Part shown: in pieces, positions 44,318 to 53,910 of the stretch | Layout: each line of letters opens with the position of its first letter | Position numbering within the stretch: the stretch's first letter is position 1 | Assembly (NCBI RefSeq): GCF_042433915.1 | Contig: NZ_JBHLUN010000005.1 | Coordinates: 434,001-498,000 of the forward strand | Direction: 5' to 3' | DNA from: Roseomonas elaeocarpi | GTDB taxonomy: Bacteria > Pseudomonadota > Alphaproteobacteria > Acetobacterales > Acetobacteraceae | DNA: 64,000 nt | Made by a program: the position numbers and the translations under genes | Notes under the pieces: model-generated | Told to the model about the DNA's origin: nothing | Seen by the model: the letters and a program-made list of their open reading frames with translations, nothing else | The model's database searches: none

Positions 44318-46399
44318 ATGAGCGACGTGAAGACCATCAAGGTCACGGTGGACGGCCAGGAGCTCGAGGTTCCGGCCGGCGTCACCGCGCTCCAGGCCTG
44401 CGAGATCGCGGGCAAGGAGATCCCGCGCTTCTGCTACCACGAGCGGCTGAGCATCGCCGGCAACTGCCGTATGTGCCTGGTCGAGGTGGAGAAGTCGCCC
44501 AAGCCGGTGTCGTCCTGCTCCTTCCCGGTGATGGACGGCATGAAGATCATGACCGACAGCCCGCTGGTTCGTCAGAGCCGGCGCAACGTCATGGAATTCC
44601 TGCTGATCAACCACCCGCTCGACTGTCCGATCTGCGACCAGGGCGGCGAGTGCGACCTGCAGGACCAGGCCGTGGCCTACGGCATGGACCACAGCCGCTA
44701 CCGCGAGGCGAAGCGGGCGGTGAAGGACAAGTATGTCGGCCCGCTGATCAAGACGATCATGAACCGCTGCATCCTGTGCAGCCGCTGCGTCCGCTTCTCG
44801 GCGGAAGTGGCGGGCGTGCCGGAGATGGGTGCCACCGGGCGCGGCGAGAGCATGGAAATCGGCACCTATATCGAGAAGGCGCTGACCACCGAGCTGGCCG
44901 GCAACCTGATCGACATCTGCCCGGTGGGCGCGCTGACCAGCCGGCCCTACGCCTTCGCCTCGCGCCCGTGGGAGCTGTCGCACGCCGACAGCGTGGACGT
45001 GATGGACGCGGTGGGTGCCAATATCCGCGTGGACTTCCGCGGGCCCGACATCCTGCGCGTGCTGCCGCGCATCAACGACGACGTGAACGAGGAATGGCTG
45101 GGCGACCGGTCGCGCTTCTCGCACGACGCGGTGAAGCGCAAGCGGCTGGACCGGCCCTGGGTGAAGCGCGACGGGCGCCTGAAGCCGGCGAGCTGGGAAG
45201 AAGCCTTCGAGGCCATCGCGGCGCGGCTGCGCGGTGTCTCCGGTGACCGCATCGGTGCGGTGGTGGGCGACACCGTGGATGCCGAGGCGATGCTGGCGCT
45301 GCGCGACCTGATGGGCACGCTGGGCTCGCGCAACGTCGACTGCCGGCAGGACGGCGCGGCGCTGGATGCTTCCAGCCGCGCCTTCTACACCTTCAATTCC
45401 GGTATCCGCGGGATTGATCGGGCGGACGCGATCGTCATCATCGGCAGCAACCCGCGCGTCGAGGCGCCGGTGCTGAACGCGCGCATTCGCAAGCGCTGGG
45501 CGAACAGCAGCGCGCTCTCGGTCGGCTATGTCGGCCCGGCCGGGCTGGACCTGACCTACGCGGCCGAGCACCTCGGCGACGGGGCGGACATCCTTGCGAC
45601 GCTGGAGCAGGGTGACGGTGCCTTCGCCAAGACCCTGCGGGAAGCCAAGAACCCGCTGGTGATCCTGGGCCGCGGCGCGCTGGCGCGTCCGGACGGCGCC
45701 GCGGTGCTGGCGGCGGCTTGGGCTCTGGCCGGACGGCTCGGCGCCCTGCGCGAGGATTGGAACGGCTTTGCCATGCTGCACCAGTTCGGCGGCCAGGTGG
45801 GCGCGCTCGACCTCGGCCTGGTGCCGGGCGAGGGGGCCAAGGACCTCGGTGCCATGCTGAACGGCGGCGTGGACGCGCTGTGGCTGCTGGACGCCGACGG
45901 CTTCGACCCGGCGCTGATCTCGGATGGAACCTTCGTGGTCTACCAGGGGCACCATGGTGACCGGGCCGCGTCGCGGGCTGACGTGATCCTGCCGGGTGCG
46001 ACCTACCTCGAGAAGGAGGGCACCTACGTGAACACCGAGGGACGCGTGCAACGCGGCCGCCGCTCGGTGTTCCCGCCGGGTGAGGCGCGGGAGGACTGGC
46101 GCATCCTGCGCGCCTTCAGCCAGGTGATCGGCCGGCCGCTGCCCTACGACGATGAGGCGGCGATCCGCGCCGCGCTGGTGTCGGCGAACCCGGTCTTCGG
46201 GCAGGTCGGCGTGCTGACGCCGGCTGCGGTGCCGGCCTCCGGCCCGGCCGCGGCCGGCGCCACGGTGGCGGGCGGCGGTTTCGTGCTGCCGATCGCCGAC
46301 TACTACATCGTGGATGCCATGACGCGCGCGAGCGAGGTGATGGCCGAGTGCAGCCGGGCGCGTCGCGAAGACGTGCCCTCGCAGATGGCGGCGGAGTAA
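44318..46399 (+). CDS. nuoG: NADH-quinone oxidoreductase subunit G
   Basis: A 693-residue subunit (75 kDa type) with several iron-sulfur clusters. The N-terminal ferredoxin part has C39, C50, C53 and C67 (CYHERLSIAGNCRMC and SCSFP). Next, HPLDCPICDQGGECDLQD, and the 4Fe-4S group CILCSRCVRF, then LIDICPVGALTSRPY. The C-terminal half is molybdopterin oxidoreductase-like but without the cofactor. No large insertion of the Escherichia coli type (which is about 900 residues). Confidence 0.96.
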   Translation: MSDVKTIKVTVDGQELEVPAGVTALQACEIAGKEIPRFCYHERLSIAGNCRMCLVEVEKSPKPVSSCSFPVMDGMKIMTDSPLVRQSRRNVMEFLLINHPLDCPICDQGGECDLQDQAVAYGMDHSRYREAKRAVKDKYVGPLIKTIMNRCILCSRCVRFSAEVAGVPEMGATGRGESMEIGTYIEKALTTELAGNLIDICPVGALTSRPYAFASRPWELSHADSVDVMDAVGANIRVDFRGPDILRVLPRINDDVNEEWLGDRSRFSHDAVKRKRLDRPWVKRDGRLKPASWEEAFEAIAARLRGVSGDRIGAVVGDTVDAEAMLALRDLMGTLGSRNVDCRQDGAALDASSRAFYTFNSGIRGIDRADAIVIIGSNPRVEAPVLNARIRKRWANSSALSVGYVGPAGLDLTYAAEHLGDGADILATLEQGDGAFAKTLREAKNPLVILGRGALARPDGAAVLAAAWALAGRLGALREDWNGFAMLHQFGGQVGALDLGLVPGEGAKDLGAMLNGGVDALWLLDADGFDPALISDGTFVVYQGHHGDRAASRADVILPGATYLEKEGTYVNTEGRVQRGRRSVFPPGEAREDWRILRAFSQVIGRPLPYDDEAAIRAALVSANPVFGQVGVLTPAAVPASGPAAAGATVAGGGFVLPIADYYIVDAMTRASEVMAECSRARREDVPSQMAAE

Positions 46400-46407
46400 A
46401 AACGGGC

Positions 46408-47418
46408 ATGGACGCGTTTCTCGCCACGCCGCTCGGCACGCTGGCCCTCACCGTCGCGCAGGCGCTGGCGCTGCTGGTGCCGCTGCTGATCGGCGTCGCC
46501 TACCTGACCTATGCCGAGCGCAAGGTCCTGGCTGCGATGCAGTACCGCCGCGGTCCCAACGTGGTCGGCCCCTTCGGCCTGCTGCAGCCCTTCGCCGACG
46601 CCGCGAAGATGATGACCAAGGAGACCATCATCCCGACCGGCGCGTCGCGGGGGCTGTTCATCCTGGCGCCGATGCTGACCTTCGTGCTGGCGATGATCGC
46701 CTGGGCGGTGATCCCGGTGAACGAGGGCTGGGCCATCGCCGACATCAACGTGGGCGTGCTCTACCTTTTCGCGATCTCCTCGCTGGGCGTGTACGGCATC
46801 ATCATCGCGGGCTGGGCGTCGAACTCGAAATACGCCTTCCTGGGCGGGCTGCGTTCGGCCGCGCAGATGGTGTCCTACGAAGTCTCGATGGGGCTGGTGA
46901 TCGTCACGGTGCTGATGTGCGTCGGCTCCCTGAACCTGAGCGCGATCGTGCGGGCGCAGGAACACCTGTGGTTCGTCATTCCGCTCTTCCCGATGTTCAT
47001 TATCTTCTTCATCTCGACGCTGGCGGAAACCAACCGCGCCCCCTTCGACCTGCCCGAGGGCGAGAGCGAGCTGGTGGCCGGCTTCTTCGTGGAATACAGC
47101 GCCATGTCCTTCGCGCTGTTCTTCCTCGGCGAGTACGCGAACATGATCCTCATGTCCGCGATGACCAGCATCCTGTTCCTGGGGGGCTGGTACCCGCCGC
47201 TGCATGTCGAGCCGCTGACGTGGATCCCGGGGCCCATCTGGTTCATCCTGAAGATCTGCTTCTGCCTCTTCGTGTTCCTGTGGGTGCGCGCGACCTTCCC
47301 CCGCTACCGCTACGACCAGCTGATGCGGCTGGGCTGGAAGGTGTTCCTGCCCTTCAGCCTCGTGTGGCTGGTGCTGACGGCGGCGGCGCTGAAGGTTTTC
47401 GGATGGCTGCCGGCATGA
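46408..47418 (+). CDS. nuoH: NADH-quinone oxidoreductase subunit H
   Basis: A 336-residue membrane subunit at the interface with the quinone channel. It has about eight helices, the conserved segment LTYAERKVLAAMQYRRGPN and PFGLLQPFADAAKMMTKE, and the loop AETNRAPFDLPEGESELVAGFFVEYSAM in parts (NRAPFDLPEGESELV is diagnostic). The ATG at 46408 fits the usual N-terminus; an earlier start at 46348 lies inside nuoG and is not needed. Confidence 0.97.
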   Translation: MDAFLATPLGTLALTVAQALALLVPLLIGVAYLTYAERKVLAAMQYRRGPNVVGPFGLLQPFADAAKMMTKETIIPTGASRGLFILAPMLTFVLAMIAWAVIPVNEGWAIADINVGVLYLFAISSLGVYGIIIAGWASNSKYAFLGGLRSAAQMVSYEVSMGLVIVTVLMCVGSLNLSAIVRAQEHLWFVIPLFPMFIIFFISTLAETNRAPFDLPEGESELVAGFFVEYSAMSFALFFLGEYANMILMSAMTSILFLGGWYPPLHVEPLTWIPGPIWFILKICFCLFVFLWVRATFPRYRYDQLMRLGWKVFLPFSLVWLVLTAAALKVFGWLPA

Positions 47419-47473
47419 GCCGCGGCGGGTTGGATCGGGGCGGCCGCCGTGCCGCCCGAGGGGTGTAAGAACC

Positions 47474-47962
47474 ATGGCGACGCTCGACAGCCTGGCGCGC
47501 AGCTTCCTGCTCGTGGACATTGCACAGGGCATGTGGCTGACCTTGAAGGCTTTCTTCAAGCCGAAGATCACGCTGAACTACCCGTTCGAGCGGCAGCCGC
47601 TCTCGGTTCGCTTCAAGGGCGAGCACGGCTTGCGCCGCTACCCGAACGGGGAAGAGCGCTGCATCGCCTGCAAGCTGTGCGAGGCGGTCTGCCCGGCGCT
47701 GGCCATCACCATCGAGGCCGAGCCGCGCGCGGACGGGTCGCGCCGTACCACGCGCTACGACATTGACATGACGAAGTGCATCTACTGCGGCCTGTGCGAG
47801 GAAGCCTGCCCGGTGGACGCCATTGTCGAGGGACCGAACCTAGAATTCGCGACCGAGACGCGCGAGGAGCTGATCTACGACAAGGACAAGCTCCTCGCGA
47901 ATGGCGACCGGTGGGAACCGCTGCTCGCCAAGCGTCTCGAACTCGACGCTCCCTACCGCTAA
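47474..47962 (+). CDS. nuoI: NADH-quinone oxidoreductase subunit I
   Basis: A 162-residue ferredoxin-like subunit carrying clusters N6a and N6b. Two 4Fe-4S motifs are C63-C66-C69-C73 (CIACKLCEAVCP) and C102-C105-C108-C112 (CIYCGLCEEACP). The N-terminal region DSLARSFLLVDIAQGMWLTL is the usual membrane-surface helix. A hairpin and a short leader ORF lie between it and nuoJ. Confidence 0.97.
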   Translation: MATLDSLARSFLLVDIAQGMWLTLKAFFKPKITLNYPFERQPLSVRFKGEHGLRRYPNGEERCIACKLCEAVCPALAITIEAEPRADGSRRTTRYDIDMTKCIYCGLCEEACPVDAIVEGPNLEFATETREELIYDKDKLLANGDRWEPLLAKRLELDAPYR

Positions 47963-47972
47963 TCAGACATGA

Positions 47973-47994
47973 CGGGGGCGCTTCGGTGCCCCCG
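47973..47994 (+). other. UUCG-tetraloop hairpin between nuoI and nuoJ
   Basis: GGGGGCGC-TTCG-GTGCCCCC (47974-47993), extendable by one C-G pair, makes a 9-bp stem closed by the very stable C(UUCG)G loop. It is 11 bases after the nuoI stop. It can mark an RNA stability or partial stop point inside the operon. Confidence 0.6.
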
Positions 47995-48018
47995 GTTCAC
48001 GAGAACGGAAACGGTTCC

Positions 48019-48039
48019 ATGGACGGCACGTCCCAATGA
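48019..48039 (+). CDS. Possible leader mini-ORF (6 codons) before nuoJ
   Basis: ATG at 48019 opens a frame MDGTSQ with stop TGA at 48037-48039 that overlaps the nuoJ start as ATGA. GGAAACGG lies before it, and the usual Shine-Dalgarno in front of nuoJ is missing, so ribosomes may reach nuoJ by reading this short frame. Function is inference. Confidence 0.35.
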   Translation: MDGTSQ

Positions 48040-48731
48040 TTGCAGGTCTCGCCTTCTACGCCTTCGCGGCGGTGCTGATCGCTTCCGCCGTGATGGTGGT
48101 GACCAGCCGCAACCCGGTTCACAGCGTGCTGTTCCTGATCCTGGGCTTCTTCAACGCCGCAGGGCTCTTCCTGCTGGCAGGGTCGGAGTTCCTGGCGATG
48201 ATCCTGGTGATCGTCTACGTCGGCGCGGTCGCGGTGCTGTTCCTGTTCGTCGTGATGATGCTCGACGTGGATTTCTCGCAGCTGCGCGAAGGGCTGCAGC
48301 GGTACGCCCCGATCGGGGCGGTCGTGGGCGCGGTGCTGTTCGGGGAACTGGTCCTGGTGCTGGGCGCCTGGCAGTTCAGCGGCGACGTCACGACGCTGCG
48401 GACGAACGTGACGCCGGCCGACCTGTCCAACACCCATGCGCTCGGCCAGGTGATCTATACGGACTACCTGTACCTGTTCCAGGTGGCCGGCATGATCCTG
48501 CTGGTGGCCATGATCGGCGCGATCGTGCTGACCCACCGCGAAAGGGCGGTGTCGCGGCGGCAGAACATCGCGATGCAGGTCGCCCGCGCCGGCAAGGTCG
48601 AGATGCTGAAGGTTCCGAGTGGCGCCGGCCTGGGCGAACTGGGCATCCTGCGTCCCTTGCCGCCCGAGCCGTTGGAAAAGCCCAAGGCGGTGGAACACGC
48701 GGATCATGGTCATGGCGGGGGGCATCACTGA
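48036..48731 (+). CDS. nuoJ: NADH-quinone oxidoreductase subunit J
   Basis: A 231-residue membrane subunit with five helices. The conserved start IAGLAFYAFAAVLIASAVMVV and FLLAGSEFLAMILVIVYVGAVAVLFLFVVMMLD in parts is diagnostic (FLAMILVIVYVGAV). The C-terminal tail ends with several His residues (HADHGHGGGHH), which is unusual for NuoJ. It shares one base with nuoK and overlaps a possible leader ORF. Confidence 0.95.
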   Translation: MIAGLAFYAFAAVLIASAVMVVTSRNPVHSVLFLILGFFNAAGLFLLAGSEFLAMILVIVYVGAVAVLFLFVVMMLDVDFSQLREGLQRYAPIGAVVGAVLFGELVLVLGAWQFSGDVTTLRTNVTPADLSNTHALGQVIYTDYLYLFQVAGMILLVAMIGAIVLTHRERAVSRRQNIAMQVARAGKVEMLKVPSGAGLGELGILRPLPPEPLEKPKAVEHADHGHGGGHH

Positions 48732-49042
48732 TGCTGACGATCGGACTTGGCCACTACCTGACGGTGGGGGCGATCCTGTTCGTGCTGGGTGTCTTCGGCA
48801 TCTTCATGAACCGCAAGAACATCATCGTCATCCTGATGTCGATCGAGCTGATCCTGCTGTCGGTGAACCTGAACTTCGTGGCCTTCTCCTCGGCGCTGGG
48901 TGACCTCACCGGGCAGGTCTTCGCGCTGTTCGTGCTGACCGTCGCCGCCGCCGAGGCCGCGATCGGGCTGGCCATCCTCGTCATCTACTTCCGCAACCGT
49001 GGCAGCATCGAGGTGGAAGACGTGTCCACCCTGAAGGGCTAA
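48731..49042 (+). CDS. nuoK: NADH-quinone oxidoreductase subunit K
   Basis: A 103-residue membrane subunit with three helices and the conserved glutamates in the proton path: IELILLSVNLNFVAFS and VAAAEAAIGLAILVIYFR. The ATG shares one base with the nuoJ stop. It is related to MrpC of Na+/H+ antiporters. Confidence 0.97.
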   Translation: MLTIGLGHYLTVGAILFVLGVFGIFMNRKNIIVILMSIELILLSVNLNFVAFSSALGDLTGQVFALFVLTVAAAEAAIGLAILVIYFRNRGSIEVEDVSTLKG

Positions 49043-49046
49043 GCGC

Positions 49047-50963
49047 ATGTTCGTCGGCGCCGTCTTCTTTCCGCTGCTGGGCGCGAGCATCTCGGGCTTC
49101 CTGGGTCGCTGGATCGGCGACCGGGCGGCGCAGTGGGCCACCGTGCTCTGCATGGCGCTCGCCGCCGTATGCGGCATCTCGGCCTTCTGGCAGGTCGCGC
49201 TGCACACCCAGCCGGCCACGGTGGTGATCACCGAGTTCATCGACGTCGGCACGCTGCGCGTCGAATGGGCGCTCCGCTACGACACGCTCTCGGCCATCAT
49301 GGTCGGAATGATCACGCTGATCTCGACGCTGATCCACCTCTACAGCGTCGGCTACATGTCGCACGACCCGACGCCGAGCCGGTACTTCGCCTACCTGTCG
49401 CTCTTCACCTTCGCCATGCTGATGCTGGTGACCTCCGACAACCTCGTGCAGCTGTTCTTCGGCTGGGAAGGCGTCGGCCTCGCGAGCTACCTGCTGATCG
49501 GCTACTACTACGAGCGTGAGAGCGCTAACCGCGCGGCGATGAAGGCCTTCATCGTCAACCGGGTGGGCGACCTGTTCTTCATGCTCGGCATGGCGCTGAC
49601 CTTCTGGACCTTCGGCGAGCTGGGCTTCAACGAGATCTTCAATTCCCTCGACGAGGCGCAGGCGCAGACCGTGCTGGGGATGCCGGCGCTCGAGGTCATC
49701 GGCGTGCTGTTGTTCCTGGGGGCCTGCGGCAAGTCGGCGCAGATCGGCCTGCACACCTGGCTGCCGGACGCGATGGAAGGCCCGACCCCGGTGTCCGCCC
49801 TGATCCACGCGGCGACCATGGTGACGGCGGGCGTGTTCCTGATGGCGCGCATGTCGCCGCTCATGGAGCTGGCGCCGATCGCGCTAAACATCGTGACCGT
49901 GGTGGGCGCCACCACAGCCTTCTTCGCCGCGACCGTCGGCTGTGTGCAGAACGACATCAAGCGCATCATCGCCTTCTCCACCTGCTCGCAGCTCGGCTAC
50001 ATGTTCGTGGCGGTGGGCGTGGGCGCCTATCAGGCGGCGATCTTCCACCTCTTCACCCATGCCTTCTTCAAGGCGCTGCTGTTCCTGGGCGCGGGCTCGG
50101 TCATCCACGCCATGTCGGACGAGCAGGACATCCGCCGCATGGGCGGGATCTGGACCAAGATCCCGGTCACCTACGTGATCTTCTGGATCGGCAACCTGGC
50201 GCTGGCGGGCCTGCCCTTCTTCGCGGGCTACTACTCCAAGGACGCCATCATGGAGGCAGCCTTCGCGGCTCATTCCGTGGTGGGCAGCTACGCCTTCGTG
50301 CTGACCATGATCGCGGCCTTCCTGACGGCCTTCTACTCCTGGCGCCTGATGATCGTGGCCTTCCACGGCAAGCCGCGGGCCGAGAAGCACGTCATGGACC
50401 ACGTGCACGAGAGCCCTGCGGTCATGCTGATCCCGCTGATCGTGCTGGCGGTGGGCGCGATCTTCGCCGGCGCCGGCTTCTACGACCTGTTCGTGGGGCA
50501 CCGCTGGGAAGAGTTCTGGAACGGCGCCATCGTGAACGCCGAGACCAACCACATCATGCACGCGATGCACGAGGTGCCGGAATGGGTTCCGCTGGCACCG
50601 ACGGTGATGGGCGTTTCCGGGATCGTGCTGGCCTACCTCATGTACATGTTCGTGCCCTCGATCCCGGGCATCCTGGCCAGTCGCTTCCAGCCGATCTATC
50701 AGTTCCTCCTGCACAAGTGGTACTTCGACGAGCTCTACGACGTGCTCTTCGTCCGCCCGGCGCGCCGTCTGGCCCGCGGGCTGTGGCAGGTGGGTGATGC
50801 CAAGATCATCGACGGCATGCCCAACGGTGCGGCGCGGCTGACGGTCGAGGCGTCACGAGGCGCGATCCGGATCCAGACGGGCAAAGTGGCGAACTACGCC
50901 TTCGCCATGATCCTGGGGCTGGTGCTGTTCGTCTCCATCTTCCTGCTGGGTGTCATTCGATGA
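49047..50963 (+). CDS. nuoL: NADH-quinone oxidoreductase subunit L
   Basis: A 638-residue antiporter-like proton pump subunit at the far end of the membrane arm, with about 16 helices including a C-terminal lateral one. Conserved are FFGWEGVGLASYLLIGYYYE, TWLPDAMEGPTPVSALIHAATMV in parts, and the segment NDIKRIIAFSTCSQLGYM. It starts four bases after the nuoK stop and its end overlaps nuoM by four bases. Confidence 0.97.
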   Translation: MFVGAVFFPLLGASISGFLGRWIGDRAAQWATVLCMALAAVCGISAFWQVALHTQPATVVITEFIDVGTLRVEWALRYDTLSAIMVGMITLISTLIHLYSVGYMSHDPTPSRYFAYLSLFTFAMLMLVTSDNLVQLFFGWEGVGLASYLLIGYYYERESANRAAMKAFIVNRVGDLFFMLGMALTFWTFGELGFNEIFNSLDEAQAQTVLGMPALEVIGVLLFLGACGKSAQIGLHTWLPDAMEGPTPVSALIHAATMVTAGVFLMARMSPLMELAPIALNIVTVVGATTAFFAATVGCVQNDIKRIIAFSTCSQLGYMFVAVGVGAYQAAIFHLFTHAFFKALLFLGAGSVIHAMSDEQDIRRMGGIWTKIPVTYVIFWIGNLALAGLPFFAGYYSKDAIMEAAFAAHSVVGSYAFVLTMIAAFLTAFYSWRLMIVAFHGKPRAEKHVMDHVHESPAVMLIPLIVLAVGAIFAGAGFYDLFVGHRWEEFWNGAIVNAETNHIMHAMHEVPEWVPLAPTVMGVSGIVLAYLMYMFVPSIPGILASRFQPIYQFLLHKWYFDELYDVLFVRPARRLARGLWQVGDAKIIDGMPNGAARLTVEASRGAIRIQTGKVANYAFAMILGLVLFVSIFLLGVIR

Positions 50964-52471
50964 ACGCGGCCGGTTTTCCAATCCTCTCGCTGCTGACCTT
51001 CCTGCCGCTCCTCGGCGCGGCGGTGATCATGCTGGTCCGAGGGGACGAGCAAACGCTGGCGTCCAACGCGCGCTGGACCGCGCTGTGGACCAGCCTGATC
51101 GTGATGGTGCTGTCGCTGATCCTCTGGTTCCGCTTCGACGTCGGCACCTCCGCCTACCAGTTCGAGGAACGCGCCAGCTGGTTCCCCGAGGTCGGGCTGG
51201 ACTATCACATGGGCGTGGACGGCATCTCGGTGCTGTTCGTGCTGCTGTCGACGGTGCTGACGCCGATCTGCATCATCTCCTCCTGGGAAGCGGTGCAGAG
51301 CCGCGTCCGGGAATACATGGTCGCCTTCCTGCTGCTCGAGACCATGATGGTCGGCATGTTCTGTGCCGTTGACCTTGTGCTCTTCTACGTCTTCTTCGAA
51401 GGCGTGCTGATCCCGATGTTCCTGATCATCGGCGTCTGGGGCGGCCCGCGGCGCGTCTACGCCGCCTTCAAGCTGTTCCTTTACACGCTGCTCGGCTCGG
51501 TGCTGATGCTGCTGGCGATCCTGGCCCTGTGGTACAGCGCCGGCACCAGCGACCTCGTGGCCGTGATGCAGGTGCAGCTGCCGCGCTTCACCCAGATGTG
51601 GATGTTCCTGGCCTTCTTCGCCGCCTTCGCGGTGAAGGTGCCGATGTGGCCGGTGCACACCTGGCTGCCGGACGCCCATGTTGAGGCGCCGACGGCGGGC
51701 TCGGTGATCCTGGCCGGCGTGCTGCTGAAGATGGGCGCCTACGGTTTCATCCGCTTCTCGATCCCGCTGTTCCCGGAAGCGGCGCAGTACTTCGCGCCCT
51801 GGATCTTCGCGCTGTCGGTGATCGCGGTGATCTACACCAGCCTCGTCGCCCTGGCGCAGGACGACATGAAGAAGCTCATCGCCTACTCCTCGGTGGCGCA
51901 TATGGGCATCGTCACGCTGGGCCTGTTCACCTTCAACCAGCAGGGCATCTCCGGCGCGCTGCTGCAGATGATCTCGCACGGCGTGGTGTCGGGCGCGCTC
52001 TTCCTCTGCGTCGGCGTGCTCTACGACCGCGTTCATTCGCGCGAGATCGCGCGCTACGGCGGGGTGGCGAAGATCATGCCGGGCTACGCGCTGGTGTTCC
52101 TGCTGTTCACCATGGGCTCGGTGGCGCTGCCGGGCACGGCCGGCTTCCCGGGTGAGTTCCTGGTGCTGGTGGGGGCCTGGAAGTCGAGCCCCTGGGTGGC
52201 GCTGGGCGGCGCGACGGGCATGATCCTGGGTGCGGGCTACATGCTCTGGCTTTACCGCCGCGTGGTCTTCAGCCGCATCACGCGCGACGACCTGCGGGCG
52301 TTGCTGGACCTCAGCCCGCGCGAATACGCCATGTTCGCGCCGCTGATCCTGCTGACCATCTGGATGGGCGTTTACCCGTCCTCCTTCCTGCAATTCTTCC
52401 AGGCGAGCGTCGGCGCGCTGATCGAGCGCCACGAGGCCGCGCTGGCCCTGCCGCGCCTGGCTGGGATGTGA
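50960..52471 (+). CDS. nuoM: NADH-quinone oxidoreductase subunit M
   Basis: A 503-residue antiporter-like pump subunit, with about 14 helices. Key segments are LDYHMGVDGISVLFVLLST, FYVFFEGVLIPMFLIIGVWGG, VPMWPVHTWLPDAHVEAPTAG in parts and AQDDMKKLIAYSSVAHMG. The conserved Glu of helix 5 is in FFEGVLIPMF. It overlaps both nuoL and nuoN by four bases. Confidence 0.97.
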   Translation: MNAAGFPILSLLTFLPLLGAAVIMLVRGDEQTLASNARWTALWTSLIVMVLSLILWFRFDVGTSAYQFEERASWFPEVGLDYHMGVDGISVLFVLLSTVLTPICIISSWEAVQSRVREYMVAFLLLETMMVGMFCAVDLVLFYVFFEGVLIPMFLIIGVWGGPRRVYAAFKLFLYTLLGSVLMLLAILALWYSAGTSDLVAVMQVQLPRFTQMWMFLAFFAAFAVKVPMWPVHTWLPDAHVEAPTAGSVILAGVLLKMGAYGFIRFSIPLFPEAAQYFAPWIFALSVIAVIYTSLVALAQDDMKKLIAYSSVAHMGIVTLGLFTFNQQGISGALLQMISHGVVSGALFLCVGVLYDRVHSREIARYGGVAKIMPGYALVFLLFTMGSVALPGTAGFPGEFLVLVGAWKSSPWVALGGATGMILGAGYMLWLYRRVVFSRITRDDLRALLDLSPREYAMFAPLILLTIWMGVYPSSFLQFFQASVGALIERHEAALALPRLAGM

Positions 52472-53910
52472 GTGAGATGAGCGTGATGAACTGGAGCCTC
52501 TCGCTCCCCGAGCTGGTGCTGGCGCTCTGCGCGCTGGCGCTGCTGGTTTGCGGCGTGATCCCGAAGCGCGACACCTCCTTCGGCATCACCATGGGGGCCA
52601 TCGGCTCCCTGGTGGTGACGATGGCGCTGGTGCTGGCCCAGGGCAGGGGCCTCGCCTTCAACGGGCAGTACGTGGCGGACGCCTTCAGCCGCTTCACCAA
52701 GATTCTGGTGCTGGCGGGCGGCGTGGCGGCGATGCTGCTGGCTCTCGACTGGAACCGGCGCGAGGGGATCGCCCGCTTCGAGTTCCCGATCCTGGTGGTC
52801 ACGGCGACGCTGGGCATGCTGGTCATGCTGTCGGCCAACGACCTGCTGTCGCTCTACATGGGGCTCGAGCTGCTGTCGCTCTCGCTCTACGTCGTGGCGT
52901 CCTTCGATCGCGACAACGGCCGTTCCTCCGAGGCGGGGCTGAAGTACTTCGTGCTGGGCGCGCTGGCTTCGGGGATGCTGCTCTACGGCGCCAGCCTCGT
53001 GTACGGCTTCTCCGGCACCACCAACTTCCACCGCATCGCGGACTCGCTCGGCGCGGATGGCGGCGTGTCCGCCGGGCTGGTGATCGGCCTGATCTTCGTG
53101 GTGGCAGCGCTGTCCTTCAAAATCTCGGCCGTGCCCTTCCACATGTGGACGCCCGACGTTTACGAGGGCGCGCCGACGCCGGTGACGGCCTTCTTTGCCT
53201 CCGCGCCCAAGGTCGCGGCGGTGGCCCTGCTGACCCGCGTGGTGGTGGGACCCTTCGGCGAACTCGCGACGCAGTGGGGGCAGGTGATCACCGTGATGGC
53301 GATCCTGTCGATGCTGCTGGGCTCCTTCGCCGCGGTCGGGCAGCGCAACGTCAAGCGACTGATGGCCTATTCCTCGATCGGCCATGTCGGCTACGCGCTG
53401 ATGGGCCTGGCGGTGGGCACCGTGACCGGCGTGCGCGGGTTGCTGCTCTACCTCGCCATCTACCTGGTGATGAATGTCGGCGTCTTCGCGGTGCTGGTGG
53501 CGATGCGGCGGAACGGCCGCGCGGTGGAGGGGATCAGCGATCTCGCCGGGCTCGGCCGCACCGACCCGATGATGGCGCTGGCCATGACCATCTTCATGTT
53601 CTCGATGGCCGGCATCCCGCCGCTCGCCGGCTTCTTCGGTAAGCTCTACGTCTTCCTGGCGGCCGTGCAGTCGGGTGCCTGGCTGCTGGCGGTGGTCGGC
53701 GTGCTGACCTCGGTGGTGTCGGCCTACTACTACCTGCGCATCATCAAGGTCATGTACTTCGACGTGCCGGAGGGGGCGATGGACCCGCGGCCGACCGGCC
53801 TCACGGTTCTGCTGGCCGCGTCGGGCGTGCTCAACGTCGGCTTCTTCCTGTTCCCGGCGCCGGTGCTGTCGGCGGCGCAGGCCGCCGTCACGGCACTGAC
53901 CCCCGGGTGA
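52468..53910 (+). CDS. nuoN: NADH-quinone oxidoreductase subunit N
   Basis: A 480-residue antiporter-like pump subunit, the third proton channel. Conserved parts are YMGLELLSLSLYVVASF, GLKYFVLGALASGMLLYGASLVYG in parts, KISAVPFHMWTPDVYEGAPTPVTAFF and NVKRLMAYSSIGHVGYALMG. The start could be GTG at 52468, sharing GTGA with the nuoM stop, or ATG at 52477. It is the last nuo gene; birA follows with a 4-base overlap. Confidence 0.95.
   Translation: MSEMSVMNWSLSLPELVLALCALALLVCGVIPKRDTSFGITMGAIGSLVVTMALVLAQGRGLAFNGQYVADAFSRFTKILVLAGGVAAMLLALDWNRREGIARFEFPILVVTATLGMLVMLSANDLLSLYMGLELLSLSLYVVASFDRDNGRSSEAGLKYFVLGALASGMLLYGASLVYGFSGTTNFHRIADSLGADGGVSAGLVIGLIFVVAALSFKISAVPFHMWTPDVYEGAPTPVTAFFASAPKVAAVALLTRVVVGPFGELATQWGQVITVMAILSMLLGSFAAVGQRNVKRLMAYSSIGHVGYALMGLAVGTVTGVRGLLLYLAIYLVMNVGVFAVLVAMRRNGRAVEGISDLAGLGRTDPMMALAMTIFMFSMAGIPPLAGFFGKLYVFLAAVQSGAWLLAVVGVLTSVVSAYYYLRIIKVMYFDVPEGAMDPRPTGLTVLLAASGVLNVGFFLFPAPVLSAAQAAVTALTPG

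Noticed and set aside
43583..46051. An 822-codon open frame antisense to nuoF/nuoG
   Set aside because: Same cause; no domain, no ribosome site, and both nuo genes are secure.
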